Numbered from the stretch's first letter, positions 52,694 to 62,356 are shown. The stretch is 64,000 nucleotides of DNA from Methylococcales bacterium (GCA_026398895.1 JAPLRZ010000047.1:62001-126000); one strand, 5' to 3'. Numbers and translations: made by a program. Notes: generated by a model not told the origin, from the sequence alone.

Positions 52694-54064
52694 TTACTGC
52701 CCAGCAATCGACATCTGTTCAACCAATATTGACCCTGTGCGAACATTGCCGCGAGTGTCCACATCATTACCGATGGCAACGATATTTTTGAACATGGTTT
52801 TTAAATTACCTGCAATGGTAATTTCTTCGACTGGGTATTGAATCACGCCGTTTTCTACCCAAAAACCTGACGCGCCGCGTGAATAATCGCCTGTTACTCG
52901 ATTAATGCCTTGCCCCATTAATTCAGTTACTAATAAGCCTGTGTTCATTTGTGTTAACAGGGCTTCAAAATCTAACTCACTGGGGGTGATGGTTAAATTA
53001 TGCACACCCCCTGCATTACCAGTGGTTTGTAAGCCCAACTTACGCGCTGAATAAGTGCTTAATACATAGCCGAGTAAAATACCGTCTTTAACAATATCAC
53101 GCGCTTGTGTAGCGACACCTTCGTTATCGAATACCGAACTGCCTAACGCGCCTAATAAATGCGGTTGTTCGTAAATATGAATAAAGTCAGGAAAAATTTT
53201 CGTGTCTATAGCATCCAATAAAAACGATGATTTGCGATACAAACTACCGCCACTAATCGCACTGATTAAAGCACCCAACAAACCCGATGCAGTTTCAGCA
53301 CAATACAGCACGGGACAGACACGCGTTGTTAGTGATCTTGCTCCTAGGCGTTGCAAGGTGCGTTCTGCGGCTTTTTTACCGACTTCAATGGCAGGCTCTA
53401 ATCCCAGTGCGTTTCTTGCCACGCTATACCAATAATCGCGCTGCATACTGTCGCCACGTTGCCCTAATACCGAACAACTTAAGGAATGACGAGTTGATAA
53501 TCGTCCTTGTAAAAAATCCAAGCTATTACCAAACACGCTAATACCTTGATGACTGCTGACGCTCGCGCCTTCAGAATTACTGATTTCAGCATCATAAAAC
53601 CGCGCCGCATTTTCGCATTCAATCGCTAACGCTATCGCCTCATCCGCACTAATTTTCCACGGATGATAAAGCTCTAAATCAGGAAATTCAGTGGCTAATA
53701 ATTCTTTTTCTGGCAATCCTGCATACTCATCAGCACTGGTATAACGGGCAATGCTACACGCCGCACTCACGGTTTCTTTAATGGATTCAGCTGACAAATC
53801 GGTGCTACTCGCTGAGCCTTTGCATTGCCCAAAATACACGGTGACACCCAAGTTTTGACTACAATCATGCTCAATGGTTTCTACTTCACCTAGCCTTGCG
53901 GTAACTGACAAGCCATCTTGCAAACTCAGTCCCGCTTCTGCTGCACTCGCGCCTTGGCGTTTAGCTTCGTCCAAGATGTCTTGCACGCTATTTTTTAACT
54001 TATTCATTAATTCTGGATTCTGCACGGTCTTCTCTGTGTGGGTTAATGTGTTGTAGCGCGTCAT
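52694..54064 (-). CDS. pmbA: PmbA/TldE metalloprotease-like protein
   Basis: This gene encodes 456 aa from the ATG at 54064; an ATG 27 nt earlier and a TTG at 54109 are possible. It shows QGASAAEAGLSLQDGLSVTARLGEVETIEH, GSASSTDLSAESI, EISNSEGASVSSHQG, and the C-terminal GASGFWVENGVIQYPVEEITIAGNL and NVRTGSILVEQMSIAGQ, which fit TldE (PmbA). With TldD it forms a heterodimeric protease that degrades CcdA and matures microcins (family knowledge). tldD is not in the window. A fragment of its last codons is repeated at 61878-61935. Transcribed alone. Confidence 0.93.
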   Translation of the reverse strand: MTRYNTLTHTEKTVQNPELMNKLKNSVQDILDEAKRQGASAAEAGLSLQDGLSVTARLGEVETIEHDCSQNLGVTVYFGQCKGSASSTDLSAESIKETVSAACSIARYTSADEYAGLPEKELLATEFPDLELYHPWKISADEAIALAIECENAARFYDAEISNSEGASVSSHQGISVFGNSLDFLQGRLSTRHSLSCSVLGQRGDSMQRDYWYSVARNALGLEPAIEVGKKAAERTLQRLGARSLTTRVCPVLYCAETASGLLGALISAISGGSLYRKSSFLLDAIDTKIFPDFIHIYEQPHLLGALGSSVFDNEGVATQARDIVKDGILLGYVLSTYSARKLGLQTTGNAGGVHNLTITPSELDFEALLTQMNTGLLVTELMGQGINRVTGDYSRGASGFWVENGVIQYPVEEITIAGNLKTMFKNIVAIGNDVDTRGNVRTGSILVEQMSIAGQ

Positions 54065-54147
54065 GATAGCAATATCATCAACTGCTTTCATGAATTTTTG
54101 AGCTTTCAATCAATTAACTTGCTTTTGCTTTTGCATGACACCTGTCA

Positions 54148-57100
54148 TTAAAAAGCATTCGATAATAACGGATCCTTAGCACGTCTGCGCAAACCACCCT
54201 TACCTGATTGCGACAGGGAGCTACTATCACCAATGGCGCATAAATCACGACTTAACACATTTTGATCGAACGATTGAAGAATTAAATTTGCCAAAGTTCC
54301 ACTTAAATTCAATTGTGGTGAGGTGGCGTTTATTTGTCCTTTCACGCCATTGGGTGCGGCGGCTTGAATCACGTTGATACCAGAGTAAGGTTGGAATCGA
54401 AAAGGTGAATTACCCCCCACAAATAAAAGACTGCCGCTTGGTATTAGTGTGTTTACATTGATATTAACGGTTCCGCCACTTGCTCCTTGTGCCGCTGTAT
54501 TGGCTTGAATAAAACCACTATTCATTATTAAATAATCCGATTTTATATCAATATTACCGCCGTTCCCTTGCAAACCAAGAACCGATGTTGTGATCGCTGA
54601 ATCCTGCAACCAAAACATATTGCCGCCATTTATAACAATATTTCCACCATTACCATTATTCGCCAGTGTGCTGATAGCAGAGGGATCCATGTATAAGGTA
54701 TCAGTAAAGGTTATATTAATATCACCAGCATCTACATTGCCACTTGAATCTGCAACAATTTGGCTATTTGTCATGGTTAAATTGGGGGTCAAAATATTGA
54801 TATAGGTCGGTACTAAAGAACGGGTGTTGGCAACATTTGCTTTATTGGAAATACTTATTTGCGCACCATTGGTAAGCATCATATTGTTACGAGCAAGAAT
54901 ATCAATAAAGCCAGTTTGTCCACTCGAACCTGCGTTAGCTGTGCTACGGATACCCGTAAAATTTGGTTCGACGTAATGTCCTAACTGGCTGATAGGAATA
55001 GCACCCAGTCCCTGAATATTCAAGAGTCCAGTATTTATGGTGACTGTGCCAGCATTGCCCAAACTATTGGTTGAAGAACTTATCAGAGAGCCAGTGTTCA
55101 TCGTTAAATCTTTCGAGGCAATTGAAATTACCCCGCTATTGCCGAGTTTAGAACTGTCACCAAGACTGTCGGTGGTAATCTTCGAGCCATTACTCATTTG
55201 TAACAGACCGCTTGCAACAAGGTTAATATCCCCTGCATTGGCATCACCGTTGGTGGTGGATGAGACGGTTGAACCATCTAGGGTGATTGCTCCTGCTTGG
55301 GCATTCAGGGCAATCTTGCCTGTTTGTGAGCTTTGAGTGCCATTCTGCACATCGGTACTGATTGAACTATTGCTTAAGGCAATCCCATTGGGGGTATTGA
55401 CAGTAATCTGCCCCGCACTGCCTAAACTCTTGCTGGAGGAGCTTATCACTCCCCTGTTCATGGTGAGTGCTTTTGCGGTCACGGCGATTGCACCGCTATT
55501 ACCTAGTTTAGCACCCGAAGAGTCAGTCGTGATTTTGGCGTTATTGCTCAGTTGTAATGGATCACTGGCAGTCAGGACAATATCCCCAGCATTGGCATCA
55601 CCGTTGGTAGTTGATGAGACGGTTGAGCCATCTAGGGTGATTGCCCCTGCTTGGGCATTCAGGGCAATCTTGCCCAGTTGTGAAGCCTGAGTACCACTTT
55701 GAATATTAGTACTAATTAAACTGTTGTTTGCCAAGGCAATAGAGCCTGTTGTGTTTAACGTAATCTGACCCGCGTCACCTGCATTGTGTGTAGCAGTTAC
55801 CAATTGATTGGAACTGGAATAAAGGTTAGTAAAATCAAGATTGTTCGCGGTATATAAAATATTGCCATTGGAATCCGTGTTATAACCAAGAAGACTATTA
55901 CTATTTGAGCTACTTTCTGATTTGATGCTGGCATTATCCAATGCCACCGAACCTGCTGTAATATTGATATGCCCCGCATTACCAAAAGTTTCTGTGCTGC
56001 TTAATATCGATGAACCTCCTTTAGCCACAAAGTCATTAGCAACCATGATATTAATATTGCCAGCCAGCGGGTTAATGGGATTAGGAACGGGTATAGTACC
56101 TGCTGGAAGATAATTGATATGAGTGGAATTTATTGAACTGGTTGTGATTTTGGAGTTGTTATCGAGCAGCAGTGACTGGGCTTGAATATTAATATTACCC
56201 ACTGGATTGAACGAAGTTTCAGATTCTATACTTGAAACGTTATCTAGTGTTAATTTGCCAGTTGCTGTTATATCGATACCGCTAAGAGGGATACTTAAAG
56301 GATCGCTACTGGAACAAAACCCACCGCAATCGTCTCCATAATTATCAGAAATAATATGCGCGTTACTTAAACTGATATTTCCCCCTCTTACAAACTGGAT
56401 TTCTTCAGCGTCTCCCCCTGCATTAAGTAGAGTAGTATTAGCGATATTAATATCGCCATTCAGTGGAATAGTGGCTTTTTGCCCATCTAGGTCAACTGTT
56501 CCAGCCGTTTGACTGTGTGTTGCCAGCAATAGCATTTGTATACCATCAATATGGTATGGACTAAAACCATTAGCAACGAGATTAACTTGACCAAGAGTAC
56601 TGCTATTAATATTGATATCATGTCCAACCAGTTCTAAACGGGTATCATCGAACAGTTGTATACGAGTGTTGTTCAAATTTAATGCCCCTGTTTCGTTGCC
56701 AAGAAAACCGAAAGAAACGGGGTCAGCCGCTGAAAGACCGCTAGGTTGAGTTCCATCGGCTCGGAAAGAAGTGCCATCCTTGAAATTTAGTATACTTGCA
56801 GTGCTGGCATAAAAAGAACCAGGCACATCCACTACCGATCCAGGACCAAAAGTAATACCAGACGGATTAATGAAAAAGAAGTTATTAGCCCAACCACCTA
56901 GGGCTGTATTGACTTTCAATGCGCCATCAATAGTCGATGCAGCCCCCCCAGTCACCCTTGTTACTACATTATTCCAACTATTGGTTAAATCAAAAGAAGC
57001 GGTATTTCCTGCCCCGACGTTAAACGTGGAAAAACTAAAAAACAGATTAGTATTTCCGCTTTGTACATCTGGTTTACCATTGGCTTCTGTAATCGCATAA

Positions 57101-57237
57101 ACACCGCCCGCATTAGTTATAGTCTGGTTTGCACCTAATGTGCTATCAACATTTATGGCAGTAGTAACTGCTTGAGCCATACTAAAATGGAATATCGTAA
57201 TGGCAACAATTGCCAGAAAGTGAATACAATTTTTCAT
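54148..57237 (-). CDS. Two-partner-secretion exoprotein (TpsA, filamentous haemagglutinin N-terminal domain)
   Basis: This gene encodes 1029 aa from the ATG at 57237 (signal peptide MKNCIHFLAIVAITIFHFSMAQA), which overlaps the CHAT gene stop by 4 nt. The N-terminal ~250 residues are the TPS domain: DSTLGANQTITNAGGVY, LFFSFSTFNVGAGNTASF and NPSGITFGPGSVVDVPGSFYAS (the NPNG-like motif). The rest is a long parallel beta-helix with short Asn/Ser/Gly/Thr repeats, including a ~117-residue unit present twice almost identically (QAGAITLDGSTVSSTTNGDA). It is likely surface-anchored or secreted by the TpsB gene. It lacks a recognisable C-terminal toxin domain. Confidence 0.9.
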   Translation of the reverse strand: MKNCIHFLAIVAITIFHFSMAQAVTTAINVDSTLGANQTITNAGGVYAITEANGKPDVQSGNTNLFFSFSTFNVGAGNTASFDLTNSWNNVVTRVTGGAASTIDGALKVNTALGGWANNFFFINPSGITFGPGSVVDVPGSFYASTASILNFKDGTSFRADGTQPSGLSAADPVSFGFLGNETGALNLNNTRIQLFDDTRLELVGHDININSSTLGQVNLVANGFSPYHIDGIQMLLLATHSQTAGTVDLDGQKATIPLNGDINIANTTLLNAGGDAEEIQFVRGGNISLSNAHIISDNYGDDCGGFCSSSDPLSIPLSGIDITATGKLTLDNVSSIESETSFNPVGNINIQAQSLLLDNNSKITTSSINSTHINYLPAGTIPVPNPINPLAGNINIMVANDFVAKGGSSILSSTETFGNAGHINITAGSVALDNASIKSESSSNSNSLLGYNTDSNGNILYTANNLDFTNLYSSSNQLVTATHNAGDAGQITLNTTGSIALANNSLISTNIQSGTQASQLGKIALNAQAGAITLDGSTVSSTTNGDANAGDIVLTASDPLQLSNNAKITTDSSGAKLGNSGAIAVTAKALTMNRGVISSSSKSLGSAGQITVNTPNGIALSNSSISTDVQNGTQSSQTGKIALNAQAGAITLDGSTVSSTTNGDANAGDINLVASGLLQMSNGSKITTDSLGDSSKLGNSGVISIASKDLTMNTGSLISSSTNSLGNAGTVTINTGLLNIQGLGAIPISQLGHYVEPNFTGIRSTANAGSSGQTGFIDILARNNMMLTNGAQISISNKANVANTRSLVPTYINILTPNLTMTNSQIVADSSGNVDAGDINITFTDTLYMDPSAISTLANNGNGGNIVINGGNMFWLQDSAITTSVLGLQGNGGNIDIKSDYLIMNSGFIQANTAAQGASGGTVNINVNTLIPSGSLLFVGGNSPFRFQPYSGINVIQAAAPNGVKGQINATSPQLNLSGTLANLILQSFDQNVLSRDLCAIGDSSSLSQSGKGGLRRRAKDPLLSNAF

Positions 57238-59525
57238 AACCAGTTCCCCACTAGAATAAAGGGTGACCAAAAATAAGGATGATTCATAGTGTTAGTGTGC
57301 AGCAATTCTAACTGCGCTTGCCGTAGTGCTTCCGCCTTGCCTTGCCCTTGCGTCAGATTGCGATAAAAACTGGTCATCAGTTGCGATGCCGCCTCGTCCG
57401 AAATCGGCCATAACGAACCCAACGCACTTTTAGCCTTGGCTCTTAAGGCAGCACCAGCGAATCCCATCGGCGCACGGTCGTCACCTTCGGCAGTTTCACA
57501 GGCACTAAAGGTTAATAATTCAAGCGAGCCTTTGTTTCCGCGTAGTAGTGCTTCAAGATCATCCAATTTAAGGATATTGTCGTAAGCCATCAGAAAGCTG
57601 TTATTGGCATCCGAAGAAAAAATCCCATGCGAGGCGATATGAATTATTTCGTAGGGTTGTTCGCTGGTGACTTGTTGGCGAAAATTTTCTATGGTGAAGC
57701 TTTCATTAAGCAATACATTGTTCTTTAAATTCTTTTTTATGTTATCCAATTCGTTTTCGACACCTGGCAAACTTAATGCTTTTTGCAGTTTTTGCACCGC
57801 TCCAGGTTGCCTAAGCATTCTTTCAACACTTCGATCAAGCTCGCGTTTTTTGCTGTCACTGATAGATCTGCTCATCACAGCTCTTGTTCCTAGTAATTCA
57901 CGTTCAGCAGCTTCTCCTGCGCCTGATTCTGGCTCTAATATCCCGCTTATTGCTGGCGATGGCAGTTTTTCAACCACGGAACCAGGTTTGCTAAGCCCCG
58001 CTAACAGCGATAGATAGGAACGTGATTTTATGTTTTCGCCGCCACTCATTAAACTCATTCCTGGCGACACAGAGACTGCATATTTTTCCAGCACATAATG
58101 CTGTCCATCGGATAAAGCCGAAAAGGGTATCAAGCGCAATACACCATCAGGAACGATCACTAAGGTTTTGATTCCTGCGTTCTCTAGGTCTTTTTCAATC
58201 GGCGCGATTATCCACTGATAGAGGTTTTCAGAAGGCTTTCGGTAAGATTTTTTCAAACCGTTGCGCAGAGCATTGGACAATTTGATCGCCGCTTCACGAA
58301 CGCTATCTTGTGATACTGAAACGGTATATTGATGAATACTTTTACCGATACTCATCAATATTTCAAGCCTGTCTGGCAAAATAATCGGATACAAAATCGC
58401 TGCATTCGTATCGATAGTTTCCAATTCGCTACGTTGCAAACCTTCGATTAGGCAGCGTCCACCAAGAAAATCTTCCATTTCCGTTTGTTTGATTTGTTCG
58501 ACAGTCTTGCGAGCCAGTAATAACGTCCGCTGCTTGGCTTCGCCCTCCTGATTAGCTGCTTTCTTGAGCAAATGATAGGCATAACCTAGATAGACGGGTT
58601 CCAAGGTTTCACGAAACGATGATTTTCCATCATGGTATTCCACAGGAATGTCCATACGCACCGCTTGAATATTATCCACTGCCCTACCAAAAGCGGCTAA
58701 CGCGTAATCATTACGCCCTAGCCGTTCATAGAGTCTGGCTTTTCGCCACTCCAAATTAATTAACAGATACTCCAAGTCCATTTGATCGACCATCGTGCTT
58801 GCTTGCTCACTCAACGCCAGAGCCTGCTCATATTTTCCGTCACTTTCATAAATGTCCGCCAAACTATCCAATAATTCCATCGACAATCGAACATCAGTTA
58901 TCTTATCACTATCCGCATAGGCTTTTTCGAGTGCGAGTTTCGCAACGTGTTGCTCTCCCCTAGATTTAGCGATTTCCGCTAAATTCACAAGGAGACGACT
59001 CCGTTCATTAGGAGAGTCAACGGTTGCAATATTCGTTAATATCTTGTCAGTTTTCGGCAATCCGTCGGTTTCTGGCTGAAATCTCATCCAGTTCAAATCT
59101 ATTTTCAGTGCTAACAGCTTGTTATCCCCTACTTGCTGTTGCGCCAATTTGAAGAATTTCTGTTGTTGTGCAGTATTGCCAAGACCATGATATAAAACGC
59201 CTAAACTATTGGCATAACTGGCTTTATCTTGCGGTTTTTCCGCTGAATTGTAAGCGTCAAGTAACGGTTGTTCCGCTCGCTCAAATTTATTCATGGCTAA
59301 TAGGCTATTGCCAATCACGCCGTTTGCGCGGGTTTGTTCGGGCTTCGTCGCAGCGTGTTGTAGAGCTGAATTCGCCTCTTCCAAAGCAATTTGGTAGTCC
59401 CCTTTTTCAAGAGAGCTATTCGCTTTTATCAAAGCGTCCACCTCTTTCTCGTCAGCGGTCACTTGCTGGTTAAAGGCTATTGTCAATAATGCCAATAACA
59501 GAAATATATTTAGGACACGGTTCAT
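57234..59525 (-). CDS. Secreted TPR-CHAT (caspase-like) protease protein
   Basis: This gene encodes 763 aa from the ATG at 59525, with GGAGAG upstream. Signal peptide MNRVLNIFLLLALLTIAFNQQVTA. Residues ~30-330 are tetratricopeptide-like repeats (ALEEANSALQHAATKPEQTR, QPLLDAYNSAEKPQDKAS, QALALSEQASTMVDQ). The C-terminal ~300 residues are a CHAT domain with the catalytic His in IHIASHGIF (H633) and Cys in LTFSACETAEGDD (C676). It is encoded between the TpsB transporter and the TpsA exoprotein genes, overlapping TpsA. A periplasmic or surface peptidase acting on TpsA is plausible (inference). Confidence 0.92.
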   Translation of the reverse strand: MNRVLNIFLLLALLTIAFNQQVTADEKEVDALIKANSSLEKGDYQIALEEANSALQHAATKPEQTRANGVIGNSLLAMNKFERAEQPLLDAYNSAEKPQDKASYANSLGVLYHGLGNTAQQQKFFKLAQQQVGDNKLLALKIDLNWMRFQPETDGLPKTDKILTNIATVDSPNERSRLLVNLAEIAKSRGEQHVAKLALEKAYADSDKITDVRLSMELLDSLADIYESDGKYEQALALSEQASTMVDQMDLEYLLINLEWRKARLYERLGRNDYALAAFGRAVDNIQAVRMDIPVEYHDGKSSFRETLEPVYLGYAYHLLKKAANQEGEAKQRTLLLARKTVEQIKQTEMEDFLGGRCLIEGLQRSELETIDTNAAILYPIILPDRLEILMSIGKSIHQYTVSVSQDSVREAAIKLSNALRNGLKKSYRKPSENLYQWIIAPIEKDLENAGIKTLVIVPDGVLRLIPFSALSDGQHYVLEKYAVSVSPGMSLMSGGENIKSRSYLSLLAGLSKPGSVVEKLPSPAISGILEPESGAGEAAERELLGTRAVMSRSISDSKKRELDRSVERMLRQPGAVQKLQKALSLPGVENELDNIKKNLKNNVLLNESFTIENFRQQVTSEQPYEIIHIASHGIFSSDANNSFLMAYDNILKLDDLEALLRGNKGSLELLTFSACETAEGDDRAPMGFAGAALRAKAKSALGSLWPISDEAASQLMTSFYRNLTQGQGKAEALRQAQLELLHTNTMNHPYFWSPFILVGNWL

Positions 59526-59536
59526 TATTGACTCTC

Positions 59537-61258
59537 CTAGAAAGCATCTAAACGTACTTGAAAGTGAATACCATCGTCTTGTAAGTTTCCGTACTGCTGG
59601 ATAGTTTTGTTTTCCAAACGATGCGCCCAAAAAAATTCACCGCTGATATGAGGTGCTTGAAACTGAAGACCAACTCCTGTCGAATAAAGATATTGCGTGG
59701 TCGGAGTAACAAACGTTATATCGGCATTATTCCATGCTGCCCCATAATCTATAAAAGGCACTAATTTGACACTGTACTCGGCTTGACTATCGCCCAATAG
59801 AGGTATGTGTACTTCTGCGCTACCCGTGTAGCCGTTGTCTCTAACCAGTTGATTTTCACGGTAGCCGCGTACTGTGTAACGTCCACCGACCGCCATGCGC
59901 TCAAGTGGCATTAATGGATTGTTACTTAACTGCATAGTGCCTCTTAGTATCAAATCACTTTTCACATAAGGCAAATGCCAAATACCTTGGGTTTGCCCTA
60001 ACCACGCAAAGAATTGGCTATCTGGATACAGAGAATTGCTATTGGTAGACGCACCAAACGAAGCCAAGCCAACGCTAAACGTAGAGCGTAACGCCACCAC
60101 CACTTTCTCCCAGCGTTCGATATATTCTTGGTTGATACGAACAAATGAAACTTGATTTTTCCCTGTGAGCAGTCCAGGAATAAAAGAAAACGACTGCCCT
60201 AATAAGGTCGTTTCATTTTCCTTAAAGCCAACTCCCACACCAAACGTTAACCGCCGTTCAAGACTATCAATCAGAAGTTGGTTAAGTCCGCCTTCAACCG
60301 AAAATGTCTTGCTGTTAATATCAAGCCTTGTCAACGGCTCTTCGATGATTGAGGAATTTGAATTATTAAACGAGAAATAGGCTTTAGTACCATAATCGCC
60401 CAACGGCATCAGCCAGTTACCAAAATATTGCAAACCCCTACCACCCATAGGATTGCTGGTAAGAAACGTTAAATCAATGACATCACCTTGACCTGTCAAG
60501 TTACGAACCCATGTGTTAGCACCAATTGCTTCAGCTCCGATTGATGGCGAACGATAGTTATCCATGATTGCTGAAAACTGATAGGGTCGAGCGCGGACTA
60601 CATCCAAGTCTAATACACTCAGCCCTCGGTCAGCTCCTGGTAATAATCGACCATTGAGATGGTCAAATAGAGGGTCTGTCAACAATAGCCGAAAGCGATC
60701 CTGAAGTTCGTTCATATTTAATGGAGTGTCCTCATCGGGAAGCAAACGCTTTTTGACGTAGCCGTCCCGCAACCACCCCGTCCCTTTGATGTTGATTTCA
60801 CCTACTCGTCCTTCGACAATTTTAATCCGCAAAGTTTTTTTCTCAATCGGATTGCTTGGAAAGGTTGCGCCAGAGGTTATATAGCCTTTATCAATATAAT
60901 AGTGCGTCACTAAGCGACGCAATTCTTCTAATTCATCGACACTCACTGGCTTATGTAAATACGGTTTGGCTAGCTCATCAAGTTCATCACTTGAAAATAC
61001 GCTATAGCCTTCAAATTTAATAGCCTCTAATACAATTTCTTTTGAATTATAATTTTTTTGCACAGAAAATTTCTCTTTTGGTGCTTGCGGAACATCGATG
61101 ACTGGCGATTTTGGTATTGGATTAGGCATGACTAATGGCTTAGCACTGGGTCTGAGACCACCTGATTCGTTTAAAGGCATTACTAAAGCTTCATTAGCAC
61201 CATAGACGGAGAAAACAGTCAGCAAAAGCCCCATTCCTACTTCTAATTGATATTTCAT
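59537..61258 (-). CDS. TpsB outer-membrane transporter (ShlB/FhaC/HecB family)
   Basis: This 573-aa protein has a signal peptide (MKYQLEVGMGLLLTVFSVYG), a Pro-rich linker, and two POTRA-like domains (IVLEAIKFEGYSVFSSDELDEL, LRIKIVEGRVGEINIKGTGWL). A 16-stranded barrel follows, with YQFSAIMDNYRSPSIGAEAIG and a VRGYRENQLVRDNGYTGSAEV segment (the VRGY motif in the L6 loop), ending FQVRLDAF. It exports TpsA across the outer membrane. First in the TpsB-CHAT-TpsA operon; 11 nt separate it from the CHAT gene. Confidence 0.93.
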   Translation of the reverse strand: MKYQLEVGMGLLLTVFSVYGANEALVMPLNESGGLRPSAKPLVMPNPIPKSPVIDVPQAPKEKFSVQKNYNSKEIVLEAIKFEGYSVFSSDELDELAKPYLHKPVSVDELEELRRLVTHYYIDKGYITSGATFPSNPIEKKTLRIKIVEGRVGEINIKGTGWLRDGYVKKRLLPDEDTPLNMNELQDRFRLLLTDPLFDHLNGRLLPGADRGLSVLDLDVVRARPYQFSAIMDNYRSPSIGAEAIGANTWVRNLTGQGDVIDLTFLTSNPMGGRGLQYFGNWLMPLGDYGTKAYFSFNNSNSSIIEEPLTRLDINSKTFSVEGGLNQLLIDSLERRLTFGVGVGFKENETTLLGQSFSFIPGLLTGKNQVSFVRINQEYIERWEKVVVALRSTFSVGLASFGASTNSNSLYPDSQFFAWLGQTQGIWHLPYVKSDLILRGTMQLSNNPLMPLERMAVGGRYTVRGYRENQLVRDNGYTGSAEVHIPLLGDSQAEYSVKLVPFIDYGAAWNNADITFVTPTTQYLYSTGVGLQFQAPHISGEFFWAHRLENKTIQQYGNLQDDGIHFQVRLDAF

Positions 61259-61347
61259 ACTTCACCGCCTTTCTCTCAATATGCTATGGACAAATAGTGT
61301 ATAAAGATGTTTTTAAATGAGGGTAATCCTAAAAAACAGGGAATTAA

Positions 61348-61563
61348 TAACCTTTGGTGCTAGTTTAAATTAAGCAGCTAAAACAGTAAGCGATTGTCTT
61401 TAATGGAGTCCAATAGCTTTAGCTATTGCTGATTTGTAAAAAGCTGAAGCTTTTTGACTCCTATTTCCTTTTTCCTTCTAATAGCGGTAAACAAAAAAAT
61501 GTTTTAATCACAACACATTGATTTATTTTGTTTATTTTTATGGAGTTAACTAGCACCAAAGGT
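61348..61563. mobile_element. 216-bp element bounded by 18-bp perfect inverted repeats (MITE-like)
   Basis: TAACCTTTGGTGCTAGTT at 61348-61365 is the exact complement of AACTAGCACCAAAGGTTA at 61546-61563. The interior includes a double-hairpin repeat and no ORF. No target duplication was obvious on inspection, so a MITE identity is only suggested. Confidence 0.55.
61397..61465. repeat. Double-hairpin repeat (AGCTTTAGCT family), copy 3
   Basis: GGAGTCCAATAGCTTTAGC, then AAAAAGCTGAAGCTTTTT and ACTCC, in reverse orientation to the copies at 20325 and 30386. It is nested in the 216-bp element. Confidence 0.7.
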
Positions 61564-61877
61564 TAATACAAAAAAACAATGATATAAAACCCACCGCACT
61601 GTCATCGACTTGGCTAATTAACAAGCTTGAGTTTAAATGTGATAAGTTTTTGGCAAAAAGTCAGTGGGTATTACCGTGTGGTGAAGGTTAGCATTCGCCT
61701 GACTTTGCAAGCAGAGCTTGCATTCCCAAATACACATCATTAATTGATAAGAGCTTATTTACCCATAATTACGGATTTAAATTACTCCTGATATTACGCA
61801 TGGTCAATATAAAAAAAGCAATTTTCCCACAAAAAACGAATAGATTGATAGCTCGTATTTTTCGTGGACAATATAAT

Positions 61878-61935
61878 TTACTGCCCAGCAATCGACATCT
61901 ACTCAACCAGTATCGACCCCGTACGAATATTACCG
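61878..61935 (-). pseudogene. Fragment of the pmbA 3' end
   Basis: On the minus strand the frame gives YRGNIRTGSILVE, a stop (TAG), MSIAGQ and a TAA, against RGNVRTGSILVEQMSIAGQ at the end of the intact pmbA. Nucleotides match closely with a few changes, one producing the TAG in place of CAG. It is a duplicated tail about 9 kb from the parent gene. Confidence 0.8.
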
Positions 61936-62054
61936 CGATAGTTATTTCGGCCATGTATTAAACCCGTTATAGCAATATTAATAACTGCCAGTCCTTTAAA
62001 GGACTGGCAGTCATGCTTACACAGATTTAATCCACTATTCCGAGTTCATATCAG

Positions 62055-62091
62055 TGGTTGAAAAAACCATTGCAAATGGTTTTTTTCAACC
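62055..62091. terminator. A/T-rich hairpin
   Basis: GGTTGAAAAAACCATT pairs with AATGGTTTTTTTCAACC across GCA, with one bulged base. It can act as a bidirectional terminator; no gene is adjacent on the left. Confidence 0.55.
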
Positions 62092-62198
62092 CTTAGTCTT
62101 TTTATATTCATGTTAGCTTATCCTTAACCAATTAATTTTATTCACTTTATTGGTAATAATAATTTATGGCATGAAAATAGCTTTATAGCCTGTAAGCT

Positions 62199-62219
62199 CA
62201 TGTGAAAATTGATCACATG
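62199..62219. promoter_or_regulatory. Inverted repeat CATGTGA-N7-TCACATG
   Basis: Perfect 7-bp arms. It resembles a CRP/FNR half-site pair, but the spacer is 7 rather than 6, so factor identity is uncertain. It lies ~50 nt before the small ORF at 62267. Confidence 0.35.
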
Positions 62220-62266
62220 AAACTATTGGTAAACCGTTAACTTACATTTCTAGGAGTATTATTCCC

Positions 62267-62356
62267 ATGATATTAGATATTATCCTCACGAGTTTTTTTG
62301 GTGTAGCTATTTTTTATGCCCATATTTTTCTCAAAAATATGCCTACTGATGAATAA
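62267..62356 (+). CDS. 29-aa putative small membrane protein
   Basis: The frame MILDIILTSFFGVAIFYAHIF then LKNMPTDE has an AGGAG site 10 nt upstream. The first ~20 residues form a membrane helix, and the tail is polar, like small single-helix subunits of membrane complexes. Nothing in sequence names it. Codon start and ribosome site make it plausible; there is no homology evidence. Confidence 0.45.
   Translation: MILDIILTSFFGVAIFYAHIFLKNMPTDE

Larger units (their letters stand above)
61259..62266. other. Repeat-rich spacer upstream of tpsB
   Basis: Elements: an 18-bp inverted repeat pair (61348-61365, 61546-61563), the double-hairpin repeat (61397-61465), a pmbA 3' fragment (61878-61935), degenerate IS1-type ends near 61761-61788 and 62015-62040, a strong A/T hairpin at 62055-62091 and an inverted repeat at 62199-62219. 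I see no intact gene. The tpsB promoter should be in the first ~80 bp. Confidence 0.55.

Noticed and set aside
55037-55690. Two plus-strand frames of 99 and 117 codons with repeated sequence
   Set aside because: They are the antisense of the duplicated TpsA repeat; the similarity between them only reflects that repeat.
62199-62219. Canonical CRP site
   Set aside because: Arms are right but the spacer is 7 nt instead of 6, so a CRP assignment is not safe; kept only as an unassigned inverted repeat.
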